NCBI RefSeq assembly: GCF_026711005.1 | Contig: NZ_JAPPVJ010000001.1 | Coordinates: 62,001 to 126,000, forward strand | Origin: Sphingobacterium sp. UT-1RO-CII-1 | GTDB taxonomy: Bacteria; Bacteroidota; Bacteroidia; Sphingobacteriales; Sphingobacteriaceae | Direction: 5' to 3' | DNA length: 64,000 bases | Part shown: positions 40,344-48,319 of the stretch, in pieces | Layout: each line of letters begins with the position of its first letter | Numbering within the stretch: position 1 is the first letter of the stretch | Notes under the pieces: generated by a model | What the model was told of the DNA's origin: nothing | The model's database searches: none | Seen by the model: only the letters and a program-made list of their open reading frames with translations | Translations under genes and position numbers: made by a program

Positions 40344-41352
40344 AAAATTAATTTTATAAAAGTTTAGAAAAAGCTCCGCCCTCCTTATAAAACTCTTCGT
40401 TTTTCAGGCGTCTCTTTAAAAAGCAAGGCTATATTCTTTCTTTCTATGAAAGTTATATATCAACAAAAAAAAGAGTATAGAACTGCTTAAGCTCAGGTTC
40501 GTAAAAAGAAGTATTTCTAATCGAATGATTGCTCTAAGGAGGTTTAAACTGACTATTCATGAAGAGTTTATTAATTGGTTCATAATTCTAATTTTAAAAA
40601 AAGAAAATCAGGTAATCCTAAATTCTCAAATAAAAAAGCTCAAGTAAACGCCAACCCAAACTCCCCAATATTGTTAATAAGGGCAAAATGTGTAATTTAG
40701 ACATGTAATTCACTACAAGCTATTGCGCTGCAACCGCAATATTACTTAATATGCAATTACATAGATCACTTGATAAAGGCCTTCATTTGTGATCAGCAAA
40801 ACGAATGCTGTTTTCGAAGTATGCTTTATGCTTGAGCTTAAAGGATTACCCATTCCTATAGGAATTGTGTTGGTTTTTATACAAAGTTTATCTAACACGG
40901 CTTCGGCAAGAAACGTATTCTTAAAACAATGGGTAATGAAAACAACAGCATATTCCTATTTAGCTAGGAGGATTTTCTGGTTCTTTAATTTTTTTTCTTT
41001 TCATTATTTAATAATTATATCTGTATCGGTTAGTAAAATCTTAAAAACAAACCAATTATTAACGAGACAAAACACCATGAGTCTCAAAACTTCAAAAGAA
41101 AATCTACACCTAAACCCACACAACTTAAAAAAGCTTTCTCACAGGGCTCAGATCATACGCACAACACCCTTATACTATAAAAAAACACATCTTTTTCTCA
41201 GATTCCATTTTGCGAACGATCTAGGTTATTGTTTTTCGCAAAACTTATTGACAAGCATATCATCCCACCTATTATAGTATATCATGATGCTAAAACAAAC
41301 GTACAAATAAATATTCGAATATAAAAATATTTTAAACTCGATTTTCTTAATT
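40344..41352. other. 1-kb gene-poor region upstream of cassette B and HTH gene
   Basis: No convincing gene. A GTG-initiated + frame of 162 codons (40789-41277) has no recognisable domain, an odd composition (many K, L, S, H; low-complexity hydrophobic stretch) and no conserved start context, and is judged spurious. The region must carry the divergent promoters of cassette B and of the helix-turn-helix gene, but no motif was firm enough to assign. Confidence 0.5.
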
Positions 41353-41955
41353 ATGATAAAAAACAGTCAAAATGAGTATCAATTAGCACTTAATAATCTA
41401 GAAAAACTTAGGTTATATTTTAATCTAGAAATGCAAGAAATTGATGAAATAGCAGGTTTAGGAAAAAATACTTATTCCAGAATAATATCTGGAAAACAAT
41501 CCATAAAGTTAGACGAATTAATATCAATAGGTCACAACGTTTACAATCTTACAGCGCTTAAATTATTAAACACAAATCTTACCCCCCCCAGATTGACAGA
41601 TCTACCATTAATTGTTAAAAAGGCAAACCAATCAAGAAAAGGAAAAACTGTACGAAAACAACAACGAAGGGATCTTATATTATTCTGTATTTTAATACTC
41701 AACAAATACTTTAAAGTAGGTTCTAAATTCACAAACTCTGAAATTAAGTCATATTTAACAGAAGAATTACAAAATACATTCAAAGATAAGTCAATAGAAT
41801 GGAACAAAAGTATAGTCTCCTCTTTCATTGTAGATAGTAATGAAAAAAGAAAAGGAAAAACTAAACCCGAAAAATTATACATATTGAACTCCCCTCTACC
41901 GCAGGACATCATTGAGAGGGCAATTACAATTGTAGGAATAGATTGGTTGAAGTAA
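41353..41955 (+). CDS. Helix-turn-helix (XRE-like) DNA-binding protein (200 aa)
   Basis: Residues ~22-65 fit an XRE-type helix-turn-helix: NLEMQEIDEIAGLGKNTYSRIISGK followed by QSIKLDELISIGHNVY, with the recognition helix around KNTYSRIISG. The remaining part is basic (KKANQSRKGKTVRKQQRRD) and ends in a predicted mixed alpha/beta domain (FTNSEIKSYLTEELQNTF) of unknown family. It is the only regulator near the third permease region and ends 4 bases before the operator half site at 41960, but whether it binds that element is not shown. Its codons include a run of seven C at 41582-41588, just after the HTH domain. Confidence 0.65.
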   Translation: MIKNSQNEYQLALNNLEKLRLYFNLEMQEIDEIAGLGKNTYSRIISGKQSIKLDELISIGHNVYNLTALKLLNTNLTPPRLTDLPLIVKKANQSRKGKTVRKQQRRDLILFCILILNKYFKVGSKFTNSEIKSYLTEELQNTFKDKSIEWNKSIVSSFIVDSNEKRKGKTKPEKLYILNSPLPQDIIERAITIVGIDWLK

Positions 41956-41959
41956 ACCT

Positions 41960-42003
41960 CTGTCCGACAATGAACGTCTACTGTTCGAAAACGAACAGTA
42001 GAC
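41960..42003 (+). promoter_or_regulatory. Upstream activator element with perfect 12-base arms
   Basis: GTCTACTGTTCG-AAAA-CGAACAGTAGAC at 41976-42003 is a perfect inverted repeat, preceded 21 bases upstream by the half site CTGTCCG (41960-41966). It repeats the design at 20204-20244. The palindrome centre lies ~54 bases before the GG of the promoter at 42044. It could also form a small hairpin that ends transcription of the HTH gene. Confidence 0.78.
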
Positions 42004-42041
42004 ACCTTCAAAAAAACCCTATAAATCAACCGTTTAAAATA

Positions 42042-42057
42042 TTGGAACATGGATTGT
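42042..42057 (+). promoter_or_regulatory. Probable sigma-54 type promoter (weaker match)
   Basis: TTGGAACATGGATTGT has GG and GT ten bases apart, with T in place of the usual C at the -12 position. Its position relative to the upstream element matches the other two promoters, which supports the call. Confidence 0.55.
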
Positions 42058-42059
42058 AT

Positions 42060-42089
42060 TCCTAAATGTGTAGAAATACACATTTAGGA
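42060..42089 (+). promoter_or_regulatory. Leader hairpin before the SDYH-repeat gene
   Basis: Perfect 12-base arms TCCTAAATGTGT and ACACATTTAGGA around AGAAAT, then TTTTATAAAAAA, between the promoter and the start at 42110. In the RNA leader it could act as attenuator or stabiliser, or it may be a DNA operator. Confidence 0.55.
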
Positions 42090-42109
42090 TTTTATAAAAA
42101 ATAAAAATC

Positions 42110-43243
42110 ATGGTCAATAAGAATACTTTTCTGCTTGTTTTCGTACTACTTAGCTTATCCACTCTTTTGGTCACGGCCCAGCAAGGCAAGGGCATCCTTA
42201 CCACATCAGGACATAATAATATAGAAAGAGCAAGCAAGTCGGATGGTAATGTGAGCATCAAGATAAAAAACAATGGGATGAACCTGGATGTGCATGGTCA
42301 GATAAAATTATCTGACGATGATAAACGCATCACAGAGCTATCAAAAGATGGAAAAATCAACTACAGTATAAAAAACAAAAGACTGGAAGTCTTTTCAGAT
42401 AAAAACGGAAAAATAGTTTACCGCATCAATGGTACGGAAACAGAGCTATTAAGCGCTAGCGACGAAGATTTACTAGCTGAGTGCATACAAATCCTCATTA
42501 ATCAAGGAATATACGGTAAAGAACGTGCAATCCGTATTTACAATAAAAAAGGTATCCACGCTGTTTTAAAAGAGACAGCTAATTTTTCAAGTGATTATAC
42601 CAAACAGATTTATCTGTCCGAACTATTACGTCAGGACATTTCCAACGCTCACCGCAGCGACGTATTAAATAATATCGACCAATATGTAGCAAGTGATTAC
42701 TACAAAGCTGAAATTATTGGAGGAGTTATGGATAACGCTCTGAAAGACGATCATAGCTTCGATGCTTATCTGGCAGTAGTGAGCAATATGGAATCAGCCT
42801 ATTATAAGCAACAGACCATCCAAAAACTATTTACAAACAAACTCAATGATAAGCAATTCGAAAAGGTAATTCGTATCACAGCAAATATAAATTCGGACTA
42901 CCATCAAGCGGAAGTTTTATCCATGCTGTTAAAGACTAATGATCTAAATTCTACAAAAGCAAAGCTAACTCTAGAAAATCTAGCCCATATAAATAGTGAT
43001 TACCATAAAGCGGAAGTTCTAAAAAAGATGATCACTTCTAATAAACTTGATACAGAAGGCTGGAAGCAGACTATCGCATTAACGGACATCATACAATCGG
43101 ACTATCATCAAGCGGAGGTGCTTAAAGCAATTATAAAAAATATGCCAGCAAATGCCGATTTAAATACTGCCGTTCGAGGGAAAGCAAAAAACATCAAATC
43201 AAACCATCACTATGGCGAAATTATGCGCCAGCTTGAAAATTAA
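42110..43243 (+). CDS. Secreted helical-repeat protein with SDYHxAEVL motif (377 aa)
   Basis: N-terminal signal peptide (LLVFVLLSLSTLLVTAQ, cleavage near residue 24). Residues ~40-115 are beta-rich and polar (KNNGMNLDVHGQIKLSDDDKRI). From ~150 to the end there are about seven repeats of ~36 residues with a core SDYHxAEVLxxLL: FSSDYTKQIYLSELL, ASDYYKAEIIGGVM, ESAYYKQQTIQKLF, NSDYHQAEVLSMLL, NSDYHKAEVLKKMI, QSDYHQAEVLKAII and KSNHHYGEIMRQL. This suggests a periplasmic alpha-solenoid. Similar repeats occur in Bacteroidota M56-peptidase/BlaR1-like proteins, from memory of the family; the peptidase domain is absent here. It heads the operon of two permeases (10 bases to the next start), so it may be their periplasmic partner. 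Confidence 0.75.
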   Translation: MVNKNTFLLVFVLLSLSTLLVTAQQGKGILTTSGHNNIERASKSDGNVSIKIKNNGMNLDVHGQIKLSDDDKRITELSKDGKINYSIKNKRLEVFSDKNGKIVYRINGTETELLSASDEDLLAECIQILINQGIYGKERAIRIYNKKGIHAVLKETANFSSDYTKQIYLSELLRQDISNAHRSDVLNNIDQYVASDYYKAEIIGGVMDNALKDDHSFDAYLAVVSNMESAYYKQQTIQKLFTNKLNDKQFEKVIRITANINSDYHQAEVLSMLLKTNDLNSTKAKLTLENLAHINSDYHKAEVLKKMITSNKLDTEGWKQTIALTDIIQSDYHQAEVLKAIIKNMPANADLNTAVRGKAKNIKSNHHYGEIMRQLEN

Positions 43244-43253
43244 AACAAAAGGT

Positions 43254-45692
43254 ATGTTAAAAACAATATTCAACAGTACTTGGCGTAATCTACGGAAAAG
43301 AAAGCTACAGTCATTTATACAAATATTCAGTTTAGCACTTGCCTTTGCCGTATGTATTGTTCTATTTCTTTCTGCAAAACACGAGCTATCCTTTGATAAT
43401 TTCCATAGCAACAAAGATCGATTAGGTTTACTTTACTTTTCGTCCGACCACAACAGCATACAGCATCAGAAAGCGAGTGAAACCATGCCAATTCCACTCA
43501 TGACGGCATTAAAGGCTGAAGTTCCTTATGTTGAGAAAGCAAGCCGTTGGGGAAATGGAGGTATAGTTTTAAAAACAGCCGATAAGGAAATAACCGTAGG
43601 GACACGCTATGTTGATGCTGACTTTCTAACCATGTTCAGTTTTGAACTGTTACAGGGTGACAAACAAGCTTTAGCTGAGCTTAATAATATCATCCTGACC
43701 GAAAGTACAGCGAAAAGTCTTTTCGGTCATACCGACGTAGTCGGCAAACAGATTGAGGTAAACTCCTCAGGCAGCTGGAAAGCTATGCAGGTCGCTGCTG
43801 TATCTGCCGATGTACCGAAGAACTCAAGCTTAAACTTTCAAAGCCTACAGCGTTTTGAAAACTTCCCAGATTATGTGGGCAAAGAGGGTTGGGAATCAAA
43901 ACGAGAAAGTTGGACCGACAAGAATCACACAGTTTTCATACAAACAGCAGAAAAACTGGACGAAAATGTTTTTGCAGCTAAAGTAGCTGGTTTCACCGCA
44001 CAGCATTTTCAAAAGGAGGTAGAACTGCTCAAACAGAACGGGGCAATTGCTCAAAAAGAAGGCTCATACCTCTCGTTGAATGTACTACCTATTAATCAAT
44101 TACATTTAAACAAGCTACAGCTCGGGAACGGGACTAACCCGCTCCTTCCTAAAATACTACTCGCTTTAGCGCTATTGATCCTTGTTATTTCTGTAAGTAA
44201 TTTCATCAACGTTGGTATTGCCACAGCCTTGACCCGCACACAAGAGATAGCAATCAAAAAATCGGTAGGCGGTAGTCGTAAGCAAATAAGTGTACAACTT
44301 TGGTTGGAATCCATTATTTACACTTTTTTTGCTCTGCTCGTAGGTCTTTTCCTAGCCTGGCTTGCTTTACCGCAGTATAAAGCCATTACACAGTTCCCTA
44401 TAGTGCTTAGTGAGTTATTGGAATGGCAAATATTAGCAACTGTTTGCCTGCTTTTTTTACTTGTCACCCTCATTGCGGGAGGCTATCCCGCTATTTTCGT
44501 AACCCGCTACCACATCATTACATTGCTTAAAAACAAACTATCTGTTGGTAATAACTGGGGCTTACAGAAACTTCTTCCTATCCTACAATTTACCATAGCT
44601 GTTGTACTTCTTATCATTACTGCGGCAATTGTCTTGCAAATGCAGTATATCGATAAAATGCCCTTAGGCTTTAACAAAGAACAAGTGATAAGTATTCCTG
44701 TAGGACCTAAAATCAATGGAGAAACAGGTTTACGTCTTATGCGTCAAGCATTGGCTGATCAACCAAACGTTTTATCTGTTACGGGGTCGGACACCAATCT
44801 TGGTATGGGCCGCGATGGCAATCAATCGACCTCTAAACTAGGTTTTGATTACGAAGGCACACAAGTATATACACATTGGCAAAGGGTAGATTTTGATTAT
44901 TTCGAAACATTGGATATTCCTCTAATTGCCGGTCGTAATTTCTCGATGGATCGCGAGAACGATAAAACAGCTGTTATTATCAATGAGAAAATGGCCAGAC
45001 AACTTGGCGATCCACAAGAGGTAATTGGCAAAGTATTATCCCCATTTAACAATGACACGGAAATAATCGGTGTAGTGAGCGATTATAACTTCAAAGATTT
45101 ACGACAAAATATCGAACCCTTAACCTTATCTATAGATCCGGATTTGGGCTTTGAGATCGATTATATTTTTATACGTATAGCTTCAAATGATCTAAGCAGC
45201 TCGCTTAATGAGATTGAAGAGGTGTGGAAAAAAATAAACCCAGACTATAACAACAACGCCTCTTATTTGGGTGAGAACACAACCCGCCTGTATAAACAAG
45301 AGCAACGGATCAGCAGTATTATTTTAACTGGCGGTATTATTGCAATCAGCATTGCCTGTATGGGACTATTCTCGGCAGCTTTACTTGCTACGCAAAAGAG
45401 AACAAAAGAAATCGGTGTCCGTAAAGTTTTAGGAAGCAGTGTTTCACAACTTGTTGTACTACTTTCAAAAGATTTTATCCGTATGGTCTGTATAGCCTTA
45501 ATTATCGGCTTGCCAATTGCTTGGTATCTGGCAAAAGAGTGGATCAATAATTTCAGCTACCGCTACGAACTCAGCCCTGCCCTGCTTATTTTATGTGCCG
45601 GCGCTATTTTAATCATTGCTTTCCTTACCGTGTCGGTACATACTATTAGAGCAGCATTGGACAATCCGGTTAACAGTCTGCGAGATGAATAA
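43254..45692 (+). CDS. FtsX/MacB-type ABC transporter permease, two-module (812 aa)
   Basis: The frame opens at an ATG at 43212 that overlaps the upstream gene, but the ATG at 43254 gives the family N-terminus (MLKTIFNSTWRNLRKRK) and is preferred. TM1 at ~20-40; ELSFDNFH opens periplasmic domain 1. The first coupling helix is unusual (QEIAIKKSVGGS), the second standard (KEIGVRKVLGSS). The C-terminus is NPVNSLRDE, a D to N change from the array consensus. It follows the SDYH-repeat gene by 10 bases and precedes the next permease by 21 bases. Confidence 0.93.
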   Translation: MLKTIFNSTWRNLRKRKLQSFIQIFSLALAFAVCIVLFLSAKHELSFDNFHSNKDRLGLLYFSSDHNSIQHQKASETMPIPLMTALKAEVPYVEKASRWGNGGIVLKTADKEITVGTRYVDADFLTMFSFELLQGDKQALAELNNIILTESTAKSLFGHTDVVGKQIEVNSSGSWKAMQVAAVSADVPKNSSLNFQSLQRFENFPDYVGKEGWESKRESWTDKNHTVFIQTAEKLDENVFAAKVAGFTAQHFQKEVELLKQNGAIAQKEGSYLSLNVLPINQLHLNKLQLGNGTNPLLPKILLALALLILVISVSNFINVGIATALTRTQEIAIKKSVGGSRKQISVQLWLESIIYTFFALLVGLFLAWLALPQYKAITQFPIVLSELLEWQILATVCLLFLLVTLIAGGYPAIFVTRYHIITLLKNKLSVGNNWGLQKLLPILQFTIAVVLLIITAAIVLQMQYIDKMPLGFNKEQVISIPVGPKINGETGLRLMRQALADQPNVLSVTGSDTNLGMGRDGNQSTSKLGFDYEGTQVYTHWQRVDFDYFETLDIPLIAGRNFSMDRENDKTAVIINEKMARQLGDPQEVIGKVLSPFNNDTEIIGVVSDYNFKDLRQNIEPLTLSIDPDLGFEIDYIFIRIASNDLSSSLNEIEEVWKKINPDYNNNASYLGENTTRLYKQEQRISSIILTGGIIAISIACMGLFSAALLATQKRTKEIGVRKVLGSSVSQLVVLLSKDFIRMVCIALIIGLPIAWYLAKEWINNFSYRYELSPALLILCAGAILIIAFLTVSVHTIRAALDNPVNSLRDE

Positions 45693-45713
45693 AAAACTAT
45701 AAACCTATATATC

Positions 45714-48116
45714 ATGTTTACATATTTTATCACTTTACTACGCCGGAATCTGTATAAGACCCGTTTATTCACTTCGCTTAACATCATTGGATTGGCACTG
45801 GGTTTTACGGGATTTATTTTGGCTTACCAATACATCAATCGGGAAACGAGCTACGACCGCTGGAACCCAAACTATGACGACATCTATTTGGTGGGGTTAA
45901 CCTATCAAGGAAATTATACAGTAGAAACTCCACCATCGCTTGCAAAAACCATCAAGGAAAACTTCCCTGAGGTGGTGCATGCGGGCTCTGTATTAGACTA
46001 TTCTTACAGCTATTATCCGGTTTTTGGAGAAGAGACTGTTAACGTGAAAAACACGGTACTTATCGACTCTGCTGCTGCAGCTATTTTTCAGGTGGAGAGT
46101 CAATCTGGACCACTCTATAAAAATGTAGACCAAAAAGACGCTACATTAGTGACAAAGACGTTGGCTAAGCAACTTTTTCCAAATGATTACCAGGATTTTT
46201 CGATTCCGAAAAGCGTCCCTGTGCTGAGCAAAAGCTTAGGGGTCGAAGAAGCTATTTATGGAGTAAGTAAAAACAGAAAATTATCCTATCTAGACTATGA
46301 AATTCTTTTTATTAAAAAAATAGAGGACGAAACTACAGGTAACCCCTATACATACCAAACTTTTATACAGGTAAAACCAGGCACGGACGTTGCGGCTTTA
46401 AATAAAAAAATAAGTGCATTATACAGTAATAAGACTGCTAAGCACGAGTCGGTACGTTCGTCTAGCTTTGCGCTTGGCAGCACTTACCTTGACCCATTGA
46501 GCCATCAACATTTACGACCGCAACATGGGTCTAATAGTCCTTATCTGACCATTTGGGTACTGGGCATACTTTCCATCGTTATTTTAACCCTTTCGGCAGC
46601 AAACTTTACCAACCTGATCATGGCACAGGCGGATAAAAGAGCAAAGGAGATAGGGATGAAAAAACTCTTCGGCAGTAGCCGGCGGTTGCTTTCTGTACAG
46701 TTTCTGGCGGAGGTTTTTATTCAATGTCTGTTGGCTGCGGTTTTAGCTTGGCTTCTTCTTCTTTTTAGTGGGAATTTACTGCAGAAATGGCTCAATGATG
46801 ATTTAAGTCATTACTTGTTAAGTTTACAAACTTTAGTTCAGTTAATTGCCGCTGTTGTATTAACCACATTGATTGCCGGCATATACCCGTCTATAACTTT
46901 GTCGAGTTTTCATCCGCTTACTGCCTTAAAGGGTAAATTAGAAAAAAAATCGACACACACCTTGCTCCGCAACTCGCTATTAGGTTTCCAATTTGTGATA
47001 GCTATCGTTTTTATCACAGGTGCATTGATTGTCAATCAGCAGATGGCCTATATACATTCTTCTGATAAAGGATTCGAACCTTCACAAGTCATCAATTTTA
47101 AAAGCGTAGGTATGTATTACGACGGACAACTCGACGGTTCCTTATACAATATGAAACAGCGCTTACTACAGTCTCCTTCGATCAGTGCTGTCTCTGCCGC
47201 TACCAATATCCCCGGCACACAGAACTTGCCACCTAAAAAGCACTTTTCTTATATTGACAAGAAGGTGGAGATGGAACATATCGGTATCGATAAGGGATAT
47301 TTCGAGACCTTAGGAATATCAACCGTTGCGGGTAAGCCAGAAGTAGCTCTTGAACGTTTAGTGAATGATAGCTTAATGCACTATGCCGTCCTGAATGAAA
47401 CGGCCGCTCTTCAGATGGGCATTCAAGGTGATATCGCAGGCGCTAAAATAATGGGTTGCGATGTCGAATTTACAGTTGCAGGCATTGTGAAAGACAGTAA
47501 AGCGTATGGTTTTGAAAATAAAGTAGCTCCTACAATTTACTCTTATAAAAACGAGTGCGGACCAGGTCGTTATAAGACATCCTTAATCGTAAAAACAGCA
47601 GTAGGAGGAGTTTCACAGGCTATCCAAGCTGTTGAAAAAGAATGGAAAGATAATCCACATGCAGAGTCATTACCCCTGGATTACGAATTTTTAGATCAAC
47701 AGTATGCTTTAATACATGCGCGGCAGGATCAATTGAAAGCAGTACTAAACGGTTTCACTTTGCTTTCCATCGCTATTGCTATTCTAGGCTTGTTCAGTAT
47801 GTCGGCTTATCAGATCAGTAGACGACAAAAAGAAATGAGTGTACGTAAAGTACTGGGCGCATCCGCTGCAGAGGTATTTTACCAACTGAATAAGCCTTTC
47901 TTACGCTTATTTCTTATCGCTATTTTTATTGCTGCTCCGATAACCTATATGCTCTTGAGCAGTTGGCTCGACAATTTTGCATATAAAATAAGCATAAGTC
48001 CTGGGGTATTTTCAATTGGTATTTTGAGTATAACAAGCTTACTATTGGTTGTCATCAGTTATCATGCAGCGAAAGCCGTACGGACAAACCCTGTGGACAG
48101 CTTAAGAGATGAATAA
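45714..48116 (+). CDS. FtsX/MacB-type ABC transporter permease, two-module (800 aa)
   Basis: Last gene of the SDYH-repeat/permease operon. N-terminus MFTYFITLLRRNLYKTR; the first periplasmic domain opens with ETSYDRWN. Both coupling helices deviate: KEIGMKKLFGSSRR and KEMSVRKVLGAS. The middle membrane block reads ANFTNLIMAQ in place of INFINLSTA, making this with the permeases at 8226 and 22721 one of the divergent set. The C-terminus is NPVDSLRDE. No hairpin is seen right after the stop; the next promoter region begins about 50 bases downstream. Confidence 0.93.
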   Translation: MFTYFITLLRRNLYKTRLFTSLNIIGLALGFTGFILAYQYINRETSYDRWNPNYDDIYLVGLTYQGNYTVETPPSLAKTIKENFPEVVHAGSVLDYSYSYYPVFGEETVNVKNTVLIDSAAAAIFQVESQSGPLYKNVDQKDATLVTKTLAKQLFPNDYQDFSIPKSVPVLSKSLGVEEAIYGVSKNRKLSYLDYEILFIKKIEDETTGNPYTYQTFIQVKPGTDVAALNKKISALYSNKTAKHESVRSSSFALGSTYLDPLSHQHLRPQHGSNSPYLTIWVLGILSIVILTLSAANFTNLIMAQADKRAKEIGMKKLFGSSRRLLSVQFLAEVFIQCLLAAVLAWLLLLFSGNLLQKWLNDDLSHYLLSLQTLVQLIAAVVLTTLIAGIYPSITLSSFHPLTALKGKLEKKSTHTLLRNSLLGFQFVIAIVFITGALIVNQQMAYIHSSDKGFEPSQVINFKSVGMYYDGQLDGSLYNMKQRLLQSPSISAVSAATNIPGTQNLPPKKHFSYIDKKVEMEHIGIDKGYFETLGISTVAGKPEVALERLVNDSLMHYAVLNETAALQMGIQGDIAGAKIMGCDVEFTVAGIVKDSKAYGFENKVAPTIYSYKNECGPGRYKTSLIVKTAVGGVSQAIQAVEKEWKDNPHAESLPLDYEFLDQQYALIHARQDQLKAVLNGFTLLSIAIAILGLFSMSAYQISRRQKEMSVRKVLGASAAEVFYQLNKPFLRLFLIAIFIAAPITYMLLSSWLDNFAYKISISPGVFSIGILSITSLLLVVISYHAAKAVRTNPVDSLRDE

Positions 48117-48167
48117 TTTTATTGAATCCTTGATGATTGAGAACTCAGTAACTGCTTTCCTACCTTT

Positions 48168-48202
48168 GTCCGTTTCCGAACATCGAGTGTTCAGAAACGG
48201 AC
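48168..48202 (+). promoter_or_regulatory. Upstream activator element, double palindrome
   Basis: Arms GTCCGTTTCCGAACA (48168-48182) and TGTTCAGAAACGGAC (48188-48202) pair with one mismatch around TCGAG. Each arm is itself a copy of the TGTYCG-N4-CGRACA element found at 20225 and 41976 (here TGTCCG-TTTC-CGAACA), so two binding sites lie back to back. The centre is ~64 bases before the promoter GG. Confidence 0.78.
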
Positions 48203-48248
48203 GAAGACAAATAACACAAACCACTATATACAAGATAGTTAAATAAAC

Positions 48249-48262
48249 GGCCAAACATTTGC
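48249..48262 (+). promoter_or_regulatory. Sigma-54 (RpoN) type promoter
   Basis: GGCCAAACATTTGC: GG and GC ten bases apart, with TTGC at -12. It starts transcription about 45-50 bases before the permease start at 48320. Confidence 0.72.
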
Positions 48263-48319
48263 ATCTATTGTGTACAAAAGATCGTACTTATAACTAACGT
48301 CTAGAACTTAATAGTCATT

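Noticed and set aside
40789-41277. GTG-started 162-codon + strand frame as a gene
   Set aside because: No recognisable domain, low-complexity hydrophobic and basic composition, no conserved start context, and the area is a promoter region between divergent units.
41541-42083. 180-codon antisense frame over the HTH gene and operator
   Set aside because: A mirror of the real gene on the + strand; the coding pattern, helix-turn-helix and start support the + strand gene.
43212-43253. Upstream ATG at 43212 as start of the permease
   Set aside because: It overlaps the previous gene by 32 bases and adds 14 residues before the family N-terminus MLKTIFNSTWRN.
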